From: CAWUIO01 sp963922455
Lineage (GTDB): Bacteria > Bacteroidota > Bacteroidia > Cytophagales > Microscillaceae
Assembly: GCA_963922455.1 (NCBI GenBank)
Contig: CAWUIO010000002.1
Coordinates: 1 to 64,000 of the forward strand
Direction: 5' to 3'
Length of the DNA stretch: 64,000 bases
Part shown: piece by piece, positions 15,669 to 24,239 of the stretch
Layout of the letters: each line of letters opens with the position of its first letter
Position numbering within the stretch: the first letter of the stretch is position 1
Position numbers and translations under genes: made by a program
Notes under the pieces: generated by a model
Databases searched by the model: none
Told to the model about the DNA's origin: nothing
Seen by the model: the letters and a program-made list of their open reading frames with translations, nothing else

Positions 15669-17534
15669 ATGAGTACGAGCAATTATACAGAAGACAACAT
15701 CCGCACCCTTGATTGGAAAGAGCACATCCGTAAACGCCCTGGTATGTACATCGGGAAGCTAGGCGATGGGGGCTCCCCTGATGATGGCATCTATGTACTC
15801 ACCAAGGAAATCATGGACAACTCCATCGATGAGCATATGATGGGCTTTGGCAATATCATCGAGATCACCTTGCAAGATGGGAGGGTACACGTACGTGACT
15901 ATGGCCGAGGAATCCCCCTCGGTAAAGTAATCGACTGTGTATCCAAGATCAATACCGGGGGTAAATACGATTCTGAGGCTTTCCAAAAATCGGTGGGTTT
16001 GAATGGGGTCGGTACCAAGGCCGTGAATGCCCTGTCGCAATACTTCAAAGTGCAGTCCTTCCGGGACAAACAAACCAAACTGGCCGAGTTTAACCGGGGA
16101 GAGATTACCCAAGACACCCCCGTACAGTCCAGTTCGCAGCGCAATGGGACAATGGTTATTTTCGAGCCCGATCCGGAAATTTTTAAAGGCTATGTGTACA
16201 ATCCTGAGTATCTCGAGGAAATGATACGCAACTACGCCTATCTCAATGCGGGGCTCAAACTTCGCTTTAACGGCCAAGAATTCGTATCCAAAAACGGATT
16301 ACTGGACCTGCTCACCAATAAGGTCGATGAGAAAAACCAAATTTACGAGATCATTCACCTCCAAGGACACGATATTGAGGTAGCCATTACCCACGCCAAT
16401 CAGTACGGGGAAGAGTACTACTCCTACGTCAATGGTCAAAATACTACCCAAGGAGGCTCCCACCTCTCCGCCTTCCGGGAAGCTATCGTGAAAACCCTGA
16501 ATAATTTCTATAATAAAAATTACGATGCTTCGGATATCCGGAGCTCCATTGTGGCTGCGGTCAGTATCAAAGTACAAGAGCCCGTATTCGAATCCCAGAC
16601 CAAGACCAAACTCGGCTCCCAATACATCGCTCCGGGCGGCACCACCATCCGGACTTTTGTCAATGACTTCCTCAAAACCGAACTGGACAATTACCTGCAC
16701 CGCAACAAAGCCGTAGCCGATGCCATTGAGGCCAAGATTAAGCAAAACGAAAAAGAAAGGAAAGACATCGCAGGCATTAAGAAACTGGCCAACCAAAAAG
16801 CCAAAAAGGCCAACCTGCACAACCGTAAGCTGCGCGATTGCCGCATCCATTATACCGACCAAAAGAAAGACGAACGCTACGAGTCTACCATTTTCATCAC
16901 CGAGGGTGACTCGGCCAGTGGCTCGATTACCAAAGCCCGGGATGTACAAACTCAGGCCGTATTCAGCCTTCGCGGAAAGCCGCTCAACTGCTTTGGCTTA
17001 ACCAAAAAAGTGGTTTACCAAAATGAAGAGTTTAACCTGCTTCAACACGCCCTAAATATCGAGGAAGGCATCGAGAACCTGCGCTATAACCGGGTAGTAG
17101 TCGCCACCGATGCCGATGTGGACGGGATGCACATTCGCCTTCTTTTGCTGACTTTCTTTTTACAGTTCTTTCCCGATCTGGTGAAGCAGGGACATTTGTA
17201 TATCCTAGAAACCCCTCTCTTCCGGGTACGCAATAAGAAAAACACCATCTACTGCTACTCCGAGCGTGAAAAACTGGCCGCCATCAAGAAGTTAGGGGCC
17301 AACCCTGAGATTACCCGTTTTAAGGGGCTAGGAGAAATCTCCCCCGACGAGTTTGGGGATTTTATTGGCAAAGACATCCGTTTGGAGCCAATCTTATTAC
17401 GCAAGGATACATCCATCAAAGAGGTGCTGACCTACTACATGGGTAAAAATACCATGGACCGTCAGCAATTTATCGTAGAAAACCTCCGAGTGGAAAGTGA
17501 TTTGGCCGAGGAAGGGGAAGAGGTGGCGGCCTAA
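15669..17534 (+). CDS. parE: DNA topoisomerase IV subunit B (ParE-type)
   Basis: 621 residues, the length of the Bacteroidota ParE form and shorter than GyrB of many phyla. GHKL ATPase: KRPGMYIG, the N-box MDNSIDE, DYGRGIP and GLNGVGTKAVNAL. Transducer domain in the middle. TOPRIM: FITEGDSASGS with the catalytic Glu and ATDADVDGMHI with the metal-binding DxD. C-terminal GyrB segment with RFKGLGEI. Together with a ParA/ParC subunit (not in the window) it separates replicated chromosomes. Start ATG at 15669. A strong terminator follows. The gene stands alone, and the choice between ParE and a second GyrB rests on length and similarity, so the symbol is likely but not certain. Confidence 0.88.
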   Translation: MSTSNYTEDNIRTLDWKEHIRKRPGMYIGKLGDGGSPDDGIYVLTKEIMDNSIDEHMMGFGNIIEITLQDGRVHVRDYGRGIPLGKVIDCVSKINTGGKYDSEAFQKSVGLNGVGTKAVNALSQYFKVQSFRDKQTKLAEFNRGEITQDTPVQSSSQRNGTMVIFEPDPEIFKGYVYNPEYLEEMIRNYAYLNAGLKLRFNGQEFVSKNGLLDLLTNKVDEKNQIYEIIHLQGHDIEVAITHANQYGEEYYSYVNGQNTTQGGSHLSAFREAIVKTLNNFYNKNYDASDIRSSIVAAVSIKVQEPVFESQTKTKLGSQYIAPGGTTIRTFVNDFLKTELDNYLHRNKAVADAIEAKIKQNEKERKDIAGIKKLANQKAKKANLHNRKLRDCRIHYTDQKKDERYESTIFITEGDSASGSITKARDVQTQAVFSLRGKPLNCFGLTKKVVYQNEEFNLLQHALNIEEGIENLRYNRVVVATDADVDGMHIRLLLLTFFLQFFPDLVKQGHLYILETPLFRVRNKKNTIYCYSEREKLAAIKKLGANPEITRFKGLGEISPDEFGDFIGKDIRLEPILLRKDTSIKEVLTYYMGKNTMDRQQFIVENLRVESDLAEEGEEVAA

Positions 17535-17582
17535 ATCTATCAGCCCCGCTTAGGGAAGCTGGAGACATCAAGTTACTCGAGC

Positions 17583-17614
17583 AAAAGGTAAGTATTAAGC
17601 TTACCTTTTTTGTT
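17583..17614 (+). terminator. Rho-independent terminator of parE
   Basis: AAAAGGTAAG (17583-17592) pairs with CTTACCTTTT (17600-17609) over a 7-nt loop and is followed by T residues. A second hairpin, CCCGGCAAG with CTTGCCGGG (about 17631-17655), follows and touches the end of the convergent lipoprotein gene. Confidence 0.88.
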
Positions 17615-17654
17615 AGTAGGCCTGTCTCCCGGCAAGGCTAAGGCTTGCCGGGGT

Positions 17655-18395
17655 TTAGACACCTTTACGCAAATCAGCGACTCTCTTCTTTTCTAAATAA
17701 TAATACAATATCTTGTGTTCTGCCTTGGCTCCAACTGGGCATTGCACTTCCAATCCTACTTGTACCGTATCTTTTTCTGGTAAAGCCGCCAGCCGAGCCA
17801 TTGTAAAGTTTTGTCCATCCCGGGACCATAGCATTGAGTATAGATTATCTTTCTTGATCATCCGTAACCAGATAAGCTCAGTATCTGCCAAAACGGCACC
17901 ATTCGCATCATCCGAAACTTCCCGGGTCACAACGGTAACGATACTCGGCCCCGTCGCATCGGAGTTTTCAAACGCAAATTTGATCCAATGGCTACTATCC
18001 TGACGGAGAAATAAGCATCCCGCATTCCACTTATCCTGAAAATCCGGTTCTAAGCAAGCCGTTAGCACAAAATCGCCAGAGACTTCTTGAAATAAATAAG
18101 GAGCTGAGGCGGAGATTTCACCGTTTTCAGGATTGTTAAAAAAGTCGCTACCTTTTGGAGCTGTGATATACAAAGCCGAATCTTCCCAACGATATTGATC
18201 CGGGGGGTTCATCCAGGAAAACTCTTGTAAGGAATCCATTCGAAGCGTAGAAAGGCGGTTATTGGCAGGGATTTCAGGCATTTTTTGGATTGGAGTAAGC
18301 TTCTCCGGTGATTGTTCTTGGCTTGGGGAATTACATGCCCAGAGGCCTCCCAAAAGAGAAAGGATAACAAGGAACCTAATCATATGCATCGTCAT
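17655..18395 (-). CDS. Lipoprotein with DUF1349 (concanavalin-like) domain
   Basis: 246 residues. A lipoprotein signal peptide ends at Cys21 (LLGGLWAC). An internal Met at position 5 (18383) would give a shorter signal and could be the true start. The rest (about 45-240) is a DUF1349 domain: SWMNPP, ISASAPYLFQEVSGDFVLTA, AGCLFLRQDSSHWIKFAFE, IWLRMIKKDN. It is a beta-sandwich related to ConA-like lectins and seen in the yeast 'regulation of enolase' protein; substrate unknown, carbohydrate binding plausible. It is followed in the same direction by nothing close and preceded by a TolB-like lipoprotein 51 bp upstream, with which it may form an operon. Confidence 0.75.
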   Translation of the reverse strand: MTMHMIRFLVILSLLGGLWACNSPSQEQSPEKLTPIQKMPEIPANNRLSTLRMDSLQEFSWMNPPDQYRWEDSALYITAPKGSDFFNNPENGEISASAPYLFQEVSGDFVLTACLEPDFQDKWNAGCLFLRQDSSHWIKFAFENSDATGPSIVTVVTREVSDDANGAVLADTELIWLRMIKKDNLYSMLWSRDGQNFTMARLAALPEKDTVQVGLEVQCPVGAKAEHKILYYYLEKKRVADLRKGV

Positions 18396-18446
18396 TTATT
18401 GTACATTAAATCAGAGGGATACAGTTTTGACCATATGTATGGTGTA

Positions 18447-19352
18447 TCATTTCAATAAAAACCACTCCGGCTCCCCATAATACCCTTCTCCCGCGCTGAT
18501 CTGCCTCACTTCTCCACTTGCTATTTCCAGGACATAGATATCATCTTTGCCTTCTACTTGAGCGTGATAGGCCATGTAATCACCCAAAGGCGACCAGGCA
18601 ATCTCGCTTTCGTGGATGGGGGTATCCGTAAGCTGACTCACTTTTCCGCTGGCCAGATCAATCACAAAAATATCATTTTCGGTGCTGTCGCTTTGCATCG
18701 TAAAGGCAATCTGGTCACCCTGAGGAGACCAACTCATATATTTTTCCCGTAAAGCATTTTGCGTAAGTTGCCGGGTTTTCTGGCTTTTCAAATCATAGAT
18801 GTAAAGCTCATTAGAACCCCCACGATCAGAAATAAAAGCCACTTGATCGCTCTGGGGGCTCCAATGTGGCCTACCATTATACAAGCCTATGGGCGTAATA
18901 TTCAAACTGTCCTGGCTAGCAGACAAACGGGTAATGACAATATACGTACTGTCGTCCACTTTGCGGGTGTAGGCTACATGGTCACCATCAGGAGCAATTT
19001 CAAACCCCGGTAAACCTCCGGTTTCAAATGGTAAAGGTTTACCTGCCAAATCTTTGGCTTGGAGTGAAAAGTTATCCAAGGTGTCTTGTACATTATGCAC
19101 AATCATGTCTTGAGAGCTCACATACTGGGGATACCACTCCCAACCCGGGCCCTGGGTAAAAGCTTCTTCGGAATCGCCGTCTAGAGTATTTTTATACATA
19201 TTAAAACCCGTATCCTTGTCAGAAATGTAGAGAAGCATTTGAACAGCCACCCCGGCATCTTCTGGGGCTTGGCTGCTTGTTTTACTGCCATGAGGGGGAG
19301 GACTTTGACAAGAAAAGGCAGCCCCCCAAATGAAAGCTAGTATTTTCTTCAT
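18447..19352 (-). CDS. TolB-like beta-propeller lipoprotein
   Basis: 301 residues with a short lipoprotein signal (MKKILAFIWGAAFSC, Cys15). Four or five WD40-like PD40 blades follow, each with the W-SP-G/S-D-I/VAF pattern: PHWSPQSDQVAFISD, MSWSPQGDQIAFTMQ, IAWSPLGDYMAYHAQ, each closed by an LYIYDL / IFVIDL / IYVLEI strand and a Q-LT element. Propellers of this type occur in TolB and in DPP-IV-like peptidases; there is no peptidase domain here. It is probably anchored in the outer or inner membrane and binds a protein or glycan. It probably shares a transcript with the DUF1349 lipoprotein downstream. Confidence 0.78.
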   Translation of the reverse strand: MKKILAFIWGAAFSCQSPPPHGSKTSSQAPEDAGVAVQMLLYISDKDTGFNMYKNTLDGDSEEAFTQGPGWEWYPQYVSSQDMIVHNVQDTLDNFSLQAKDLAGKPLPFETGGLPGFEIAPDGDHVAYTRKVDDSTYIVITRLSASQDSLNITPIGLYNGRPHWSPQSDQVAFISDRGGSNELYIYDLKSQKTRQLTQNALREKYMSWSPQGDQIAFTMQSDSTENDIFVIDLASGKVSQLTDTPIHESEIAWSPLGDYMAYHAQVEGKDDIYVLEIASGEVRQISAGEGYYGEPEWFLLK

Positions 19353-19399
19353 AAGAAAAAGCTTAAAAGTATAATGTTATCCTTCATGATGCTCATAAA

Positions 19400-19912
19400 T
19401 TAATCATAAAACCTCTTTTTTTGGGCCAGTCGTTCCATCATCTTGACGATCCTCTGGGCTTTGCTTTCTTCGGTTTTAGCCTCGTATATCCAGTCTAAAT
19501 AGGCCTTCCTTTGGGCTTCTGGAAAAGATTGGAAGGTTTCCCAAAGTGGAGCCTCTTCCATTTCAAAACAGGCCCGGACCTCCTCCGGGATTTCCACTTT
19601 CCTATCTTCGGCATACAAAACGATCTCTACCCAGTCTCCCGCTTCTTTCTTAATTTTTTTGCGTATCAGTGCTTTAACGGGCAAAAAAAGGCTTTTTTGG
19701 TCACCCATGGGCATCAGTTTTACCTGTTTGAGCTCCCAGGTATCAATCTGTCCCCGTACCGTCACCCAACCAAAAGGGGTATCAGGGTTTTGTAATATTT
19801 CGGGAATAGGAGCATAGGTCCATCCTCCCTTGCCGGGAAATTTTTCTAAGAGGAACTTACCCTGTACCAAAGGTTTTTCCTCCTTAGGAAGGTTTGCCCC
19901 GTTTGAATACAT
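19400..19912 (-). CDS. YdeI/OmpD-associated family protein (DUF1905 plus YdeI tail)
   Basis: 170 residues. Residues 10-100 form a DUF1905 barrel (GGWTYAPIPEI, GWVTVRGQIDTWELKQVKLMP, then LPVKALIRKKIKKEAGDWVEIVLY), and the C-terminal helical part carries the YdeI/OmpD-associated signature FQSFPEAQRKAYLDWIYEAKTEESKAQRI. The combination is common in Bacteroidota and has no proven biochemistry. No signal peptide; probably cytosolic. It is 47 bp from the TolB-like gene in the same direction. Confidence 0.8.
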   Translation of the reverse strand: MYSNGANLPKEEKPLVQGKFLLEKFPGKGGWTYAPIPEILQNPDTPFGWVTVRGQIDTWELKQVKLMPMGDQKSLFLPVKALIRKKIKKEAGDWVEIVLYAEDRKVEIPEEVRACFEMEEAPLWETFQSFPEAQRKAYLDWIYEAKTEESKAQRIVKMMERLAQKKRFYD

Positions 19913-19980
19913 TTTTTCAAGATCTACGATACCGATAAGTAATTTGGATTGACAATTGGACTAAAAAATCGCATCAAGCC

Positions 19981-20769
19981 CTAGTTAGGCTTTTGAGCTT
20001 GTATAAAAAGATAGTCTCCCCAAGTATTATCATATTGTTCAATCAGCTCCTGGATGTGCCCATTCTCTATATCGGCCTTCAAACGAATGATTCCCTGCTC
20101 CACTTCCTCTTGGAGGGCCAAGGAGGAAAAAGAAGAAATCCCACGCTGGATACTAGGATCTAAATACAGTTGAGGCCGGTATTTCCCACAATATAAGAAG
20201 TGGTCTTGCAAATCATCCAGTACAAAATATTTTTCCAGGTTAAGCACTTCCAAGCCGTTTTCCTCCATAGCTGGGATCACTTGAGACAGGGCCGGCATTT
20301 GTTCGATGGAGTCTGAAAGCATTTGTGGGAAATAGTGATTTAACCAATACCCCCGCATTTGCCAAGGAGAGGAGGTAAAAATCACCAGGCCCGCCCCCGG
20401 TTTCATCACCCGGGCCAGTTCTCCAAATCCTTGAGACAAACTGCTCCAGTGGTGCAGGGTCAAGGTGGCCAGTACTCCGTCTAAACTTTCTGAGCCTAAG
20501 GCCATATCTTCGGCTTTTCCCCGCTCCCACTTTATTTCTGGGGCACGGTTGCGGGCAATATCCAGCATTTTTTCTGAGGGGTCAATGCCGCGCCACTCTC
20601 CTCCGATCTCCGCCATTTTGCGGGTATAATTACCGGTGCCACAGCCAATATCTACATATCGATGGCCAGGTTGCGGAATTAAAAACTGAGCAAGTCTGAG
20701 ACTTAAGTAGGGATCGGCCTGGCGGGTATTATTATAGCCTTGACCAATGGTATCGTATTTGACAGGCAT
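19981..20769 (-). CDS. Class I SAM-dependent methyltransferase
   Basis: 262 residues, Methyltransf_11-type. The SAM-binding motif I is VDIGCGTGNY (about 38-47), the acidic end of strand 2 is in GIDPSEKML, and motif IV is around VLATLTLHH, with a later VMKPGAGLVIF strand. The substrate is unknown; similarity in this region is of the UbiE/small-molecule type. The stop is 3 nt from nothing of note, and its start abuts the dead Uma2 gene (next stop at 20772), so the two were once close neighbours or co-transcribed. Confidence 0.82.
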   Translation of the reverse strand: MPVKYDTIGQGYNNTRQADPYLSLRLAQFLIPQPGHRYVDIGCGTGNYTRKMAEIGGEWRGIDPSEKMLDIARNRAPEIKWERGKAEDMALGSESLDGVLATLTLHHWSSLSQGFGELARVMKPGAGLVIFTSSPWQMRGYWLNHYFPQMLSDSIEQMPALSQVIPAMEENGLEVLNLEKYFVLDDLQDHFLYCGKYRPQLYLDPSIQRGISSFSSLALQEEVEQGIIRLKADIENGHIQELIEQYDNTWGDYLFIQAQKPN

Positions 20770-20771
20770 GT

Positions 20772-21493
20772 TTAGGTTATGTTTGGGTTAAAAATAATGT
20801 CTTCGTTCAGGTCTTGCATGTTTGGCTCAATCCCTAAATAGCTCAATACGAGTTTGCCTTCCAAGCCAAGAAGTCGGGTAATTTTCCATAAATCCTGATG
20901 ACGTGTGTACAATTCTACCAAAGCCTTGTATGGGTCAATTAAGACGTACTTGTGCAAATATGGGATTTAGCGATAGAAATAAAATATATCCCTTCGGTCA
21001 GAACTTGTGGTAGATTGAGACAAAACTTCTACAATCAAGCGGGGCTCTGGAACCGCTCCCGTTTCCCGGCTGCTTTCTTGTATCCCGCCGCAAACTACCC
21101 TCACATCCGGATAAAGAAATTTATTCAAGCTGGGAATTTGCAACTTTACCTCGCTATTGATCGCGCGGCAATCGCTTTTTGGGGCTTTCAATTTTTGTTT
21201 GATTTCACTAAGAAACTATTTAAGTTTAGTTTTTGTCGGCGAAAAGGGTCAGTTTTGGGTTCTGATGAAATCAAATTGGGAGCGCATAGCAGTGCTATGG
21301 GCGATAAATTTGATGAAATCAGGTTCCATAAATGACCCTTTGCAGCCCATATAATTAAATTTAAACAGTTTCTAAAAGTATTCCCGCTAATTAATCCGTT
21401 TTCTAAGGTAGCCCCAGTCATTGCTTGAACGGCCCCCTGGTGATATTCATAGCGGGCTTGCGTATCTTTCTCGAGTTGCATATACTCGCTCAC
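20772..21493 (-). pseudogene. Uma2-family (DUF820) restriction-endonuclease-like gene, disrupted
   Basis: Three pieces on the minus strand rebuild one Uma2 protein. The N-terminal part (21493-21374; EYMQLE, RYEYHQGAVQAMTGA, ISGNTF) is cut by a 163-bp palindromic element at 21211-21373. Removing 164 nt (21210-21373) rejoins it in frame to SEIKQKLKAPKSDCRAINSE and the catalytic-type YPDVRVVCGG, giving the normal Uma2 spacing between GN and NSE. A second lesion is an in-frame TAA (20967-20969) where the family has a residue before the IPYLHKYVLID segment; CAA to TAA (Gln to stop) is the simplest cause. The last part then runs intact to 20772. Uma2 proteins have a PD-(D/E)xK fold and unclear function. 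Start uncertain (GTG at 21493 or further upstream). Confidence 0.88.
21211..21373. mobile_element. Palindromic MITE-like element R2, copy 1, inserted in the Uma2 gene
   Basis: 163 bp with terminal inverted repeats AGAAACTATTTAAGTTTA (21211-21228) and TAAATTTAAACAGTTTCT (21356-21373), 16 of 18 positions complementary. GGGTCA/TGACCC and a central GCATAGC-AGT-GCTATG hairpin continue the palindrome inward, so nearly the whole element can fold on itself. It has no coding capacity. A shorter relative lies at 40915-41012. No clear target-site duplication is visible. Confidence 0.82.
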
Positions 21494-21582
21494 AGAGATT
21501 GGGCAGTTTTTGGGTATCCATATTTTTTTAAAGGAAAAAATCTTGGGGTTGCTAGGAGCAAGTTTTTCTTTTCAAATCTTTG

Positions 21583-21711
21583 GGGGCTTCCCGCGCTAGA
21601 AACATGGCTAATTAAAAGTAAAAATGTGCCAGCGCGGGTCGGGCTCTCGCTACTCGCCGGCTCACCCGCAAACCAGCGGCGGGCTCAAACAGGCCGCTCC
21701 ATCCCTAAGCC
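21583..21711 (+). repeat. R1 repeat, copy F
   Basis: Head GGGGCTT, arms CCCGCGCT (21590-21597) and AGCGCGGG (21631-21638), core CGGGCTCTCGCTACTCGC, second stem CTCGCCG with CGGCGGG, tail CAGGCCGCTCCATCCCTAAGCC. It lies upstream of the Uma2 remnant and opposite in sense to the flanking genes. Confidence 0.9.
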
Positions 21712-22086
21712 ATGGGATCACCAGGACTGGGGTCAGGCTTTGAAAATCCCTTAATTGTAAAATTTTCTGCACTACGAGCTTAATATAAACTTCCTTGCCA
21801 ATTTAATAAATTTTGGCTTGATGCCTCGACATGGCAGATACTTTAGCCCAAAGCCCAAGTGTATCAGCCGCCGGGTAAATTCCTCCACTCTCCGGTGCTT
21901 CTTGATATATAGGAGTACAATTTTGTATAGATACCAAGGGCCTCTCCTTCATATAAGGCTATACCAGCCTATCTATCAAGTCATAGATATGCCTCGATGA
22001 ACTAGCCCCCCCCATCTCTCCTCTCATATTTCGGCTCTCCCTTCTTTATCCGGCAATATTTACACATGACAGAAAACCAACTACTA
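21712..22086. other. Intergenic region with no recognised gene
   Basis: Lies between repeat copy F and the TGTCAT palindrome. It has several pyrimidine-rich stretches (for example C-run and CTCTCC near 22006-22025) and no convincing ORF or hairpin. Confidence 0.5.
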
Positions 22087-22179
22087 TGTCATCCCGGCCA
22101 TATGGAGGGATCTTCAGGCTTACATTACTGAGCGTTAAAGATACATGATACGGTACATCTCCCTAGGGTCGAGATGACA
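22087..22179. repeat. TGTCAT...ATGACA palindromic intergenic repeat
   Basis: The ends TGTCATCCCGGCC (22087-22099) and GGGTCGAGATGACA (22166-22179) are inverted and imperfectly complementary, with GGAGGGATCTTC and ACATCTCCCTAGGG inside. Similar 'TGTCATCTCGA...GAGATGACA' palindromes are scattered in many bacterial genomes. One copy in this window; no coding capacity. Confidence 0.6.
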
Positions 22180-22332
22180 AAGAAGGGATATCTCCCTTGG
22201 TTGAGGCTTTAGCGAAGCGACACCTAAAAGCAGGGGTAAGAAGTGCGCGTAAGCAAGTCCCCCGGGGAGCCTAGGCTATGACAAGAAGTCCCGTTTCCCG
22301 TTTACCGGTTCCCATGTCCCCCTTCCCTTCAG

Positions 22333-22460
22333 CTTAGGGATAGAGCCTCTGTTTGAGCCCGCCGCGGGTATGCGCGTTAGCCGGCGAGTGGCGAAAGCCC
22401 GGCCCGCGCTGGTACTTTAATTCAATAAGGCACTATCCTGTTTTGCGCGGGCAAGCCCCA
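22333..22460 (-). repeat. R1 repeat, copy G
   Basis: Plus-strand arms GCCCGCGC (22402-22409) and GCGCGGGC (22445-22452). It is in the sense of modC and its head ends 4 nt from the modC stop codon. Confidence 0.9.
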
Positions 22461-22464
22461 AAGC

Positions 22465-23547
22465 TTACATGGCCAACTCGATAGCACTGGATTTAAACAA
22501 ACACCACAAGGTACTTCCGATGTGAATGCCGAGGCGACGTTGAGAAGCGGGACTAATCTCCACCACCAAGGGGAAACCCATATCGAGCACGCATACCCGT
22601 GAGGAGTCACGCTGGATGATATCTTGAACTTTGCCTTGAATTTGGTTTTGCATGCTGAGCCCCTCCACTTTTTGCTGCGACAGGGCAATATCCCGGGCTC
22701 GGAGAAAAATCTTGACAGGCTGCCCCTTTTTGCTTAATTGCGGATGCAGCTCGCAATATATTTTTAAGTTGACCCGCGGGTTTGGGCTTTCTAATATCGC
22801 AAGACCCGCCTCCGGTTTTAGGGCTTGCACTTGTAAGCTGGCCGAGTTGATCAAGTTACTGCTCCCCAACAGGGCCGAGGCCGAAGCATCTTTTAAGAGT
22901 TCGTAGTAAGGGCCGTGCCCCAGCACCTTCCCGGTGCCAATCAAACATAGCTGCTGGCTGAGTTTGAGCAAATCGGGTAGGTCATGGCTTACAACTAAGG
23001 TGGGCACCTGCACTTTTTGCTGAATCCGGATCAAGAAGGGCAGTATTTGCTGGCGGAGTTGCATATCTACCGCCGAGAAGGGCTCATCCAGGAGCAATAC
23101 TTCCGGAGAGGATAATAAGGATCGGCCCAGAGCCGTCCTTTGTCTTTCCCCTCCAGAGATCCGGGCCGGTTTACTCGAGTAAATATGTCCTAAGTTGAGC
23201 AAGTCTACCACCTCATCCAAGGAAACCAAGGAGGGTTGGTTTTTTTTGATCCCGTATTGCAGGTTTTGAGCTACACTCATATGCGGAAACAAGCGGCCTT
23301 CCTGAAATACATAGCCAATATTTCGTTTTTCTACGGGCCGATTAATCTTTTCCTCAGAGTCAAACAGCACCCGTCCGTTTATCGTAATTTTACCTGCTTT
23401 TGGCCGGGCTAGTCCGGCTATCACGTGCAATAAGGAAGTTTTTCCGGCTCCACTCGGCCCAAATATACCCGTGATGCCGGCCCCGAAGGACTCTTTGATT
23501 GCCAAATCAAAGTTTTGCCGGGGCAACACTATATCAAGCTCGATCAT
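22465..23547 (-). CDS. modC: Molybdate ABC transporter ATP-binding protein
   Basis: 360 residues, the usual ModC length. Energises molybdate (or tungstate) import. Walker A GPSGAGKTS (30-38), Q-loop in FQEGRLFP (81-88), signature SGGER (131-135), Walker B LLLDEP (151-156), H-loop SHD (about 185-187). The C-terminal part (about 285-360) is a MOP/TOBE oxyanion-binding domain, which with the short linker separates ModC from ordinary ABC ATPases. Start ATG at 23547 overlaps the end of modB by 14 bp, so the two are translationally coupled. Third and last transport gene of the porin-modA-modB-modC operon. Confidence 0.92.
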   Translation of the reverse strand: MIELDIVLPRQNFDLAIKESFGAGITGIFGPSGAGKTSLLHVIAGLARPKAGKITINGRVLFDSEEKINRPVEKRNIGYVFQEGRLFPHMSVAQNLQYGIKKNQPSLVSLDEVVDLLNLGHIYSSKPARISGGERQRTALGRSLLSSPEVLLLDEPFSAVDMQLRQQILPFLIRIQQKVQVPTLVVSHDLPDLLKLSQQLCLIGTGKVLGHGPYYELLKDASASALLGSSNLINSASLQVQALKPEAGLAILESPNPRVNLKIYCELHPQLSKKGQPVKIFLRARDIALSQQKVEGLSMQNQIQGKVQDIIQRDSSRVCVLDMGFPLVVEISPASQRRLGIHIGSTLWCLFKSSAIELAM

Positions 23548-24232
23548 GCCTCATCTTTTTAAGGTACCACTCAGATAAGCCCATAGCTAGGAAGGAAAGC
23601 AATACCGAACAAAGTACCAAGCGCAGAGTAGGTACCTCTTTACCCGGCACTTGCATATTCGCATAAATGGCTAAGGGCAAGGTTTGGGTTTCTCCGGCGA
23701 TGTTGCCCGCAAAACTAATGGTAGCTCCAAACTCGCCCAGGGAGCGAGCAAACCCTAAAACCGCTCCCGATACAATGCCGGGTAATGCCAGGGGTAGGGT
23801 GATCTTCCAAAATGTTTTAAACTTCCCCGCACCTAGAATGCGAGAGGCTTCCTCCAATCCCGTATCGATCATTTCCATAGACGTGCGGATCGAACGAACG
23901 ACCAAAGGCAGGGAAACCACTACCGAGGCCAAAACTGCCGCATAGAAAGAAAAGGCTATTTTTATCCCTAGACTTGTTTTGAGCCATTGGCCTAGGTAGC
24001 TGTGGGAGCCCAGAAGCAAAAGGAGTAAGTACCCGGTGGTAACCGGGGGCAGGACTAAAGGCAAATTGATGAAACTTTCTAAAAATGACTTGCCCAAAAA
24101 CTGACGCCGGGCCAGTTGGTACCCCAAGCCTAAAGCTATTGGCAAAGAGATGAGAGAGCAATACAAGGCTACTTGTACCGAAAGTTGCAAAGCCTGGATT
24201 TCGGCTGCTTCTAAGCTCCACCATGCACTCAT
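23534..24232 (-). CDS. modB: Molybdate ABC transporter permease
   Basis: 232 residues with about five membrane helices and the binding-protein-dependent permease EAA loop (EASRILGAGKFKTFWKITLPLALPGI, about 134-159; key residues E, A, G, G, P), which docks on ModC. Forms a homodimeric channel in the inner membrane. The start is 7 bp from the modA stop and the end overlaps modC by 14 bp, so all three genes are in one transcript. Confidence 0.92.
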   Translation of the reverse strand: MSAWWSLEAAEIQALQLSVQVALYCSLISLPIALGLGYQLARRQFLGKSFLESFINLPLVLPPVTTGYLLLLLLGSHSYLGQWLKTSLGIKIAFSFYAAVLASVVVSLPLVVRSIRTSMEMIDTGLEEASRILGAGKFKTFWKITLPLALPGIVSGAVLGFARSLGEFGATISFAGNIAGETQTLPLAIYANMQVPGKEVPTLRLVLCSVLLSFLAMGLSEWYLKKMRHDRA

Positions 24233-24239
24233 TGTTCGT

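Noticed and set aside
15899..16949. Long minus-strand frames opposite parE (also opposite other well-supported genes)
   Set aside because: They lie entirely within genes that have strong family motifs and show no motifs themselves.
20967..20969. Alternative genetic code reading TAA as Gln, since both dead genes have TAA where Gln is plausible
   Set aside because: Many intact genes in the window end at TAA at their normal family length, for example ftsA and ftsZ, so TAA is a stop here.
21425..21754. Frame across R1 copy F reading RVGLSLLAGSPANQRRAQTGRSIPKP
   Set aside because: Comes from the repeat sequence; no start context, no domain.
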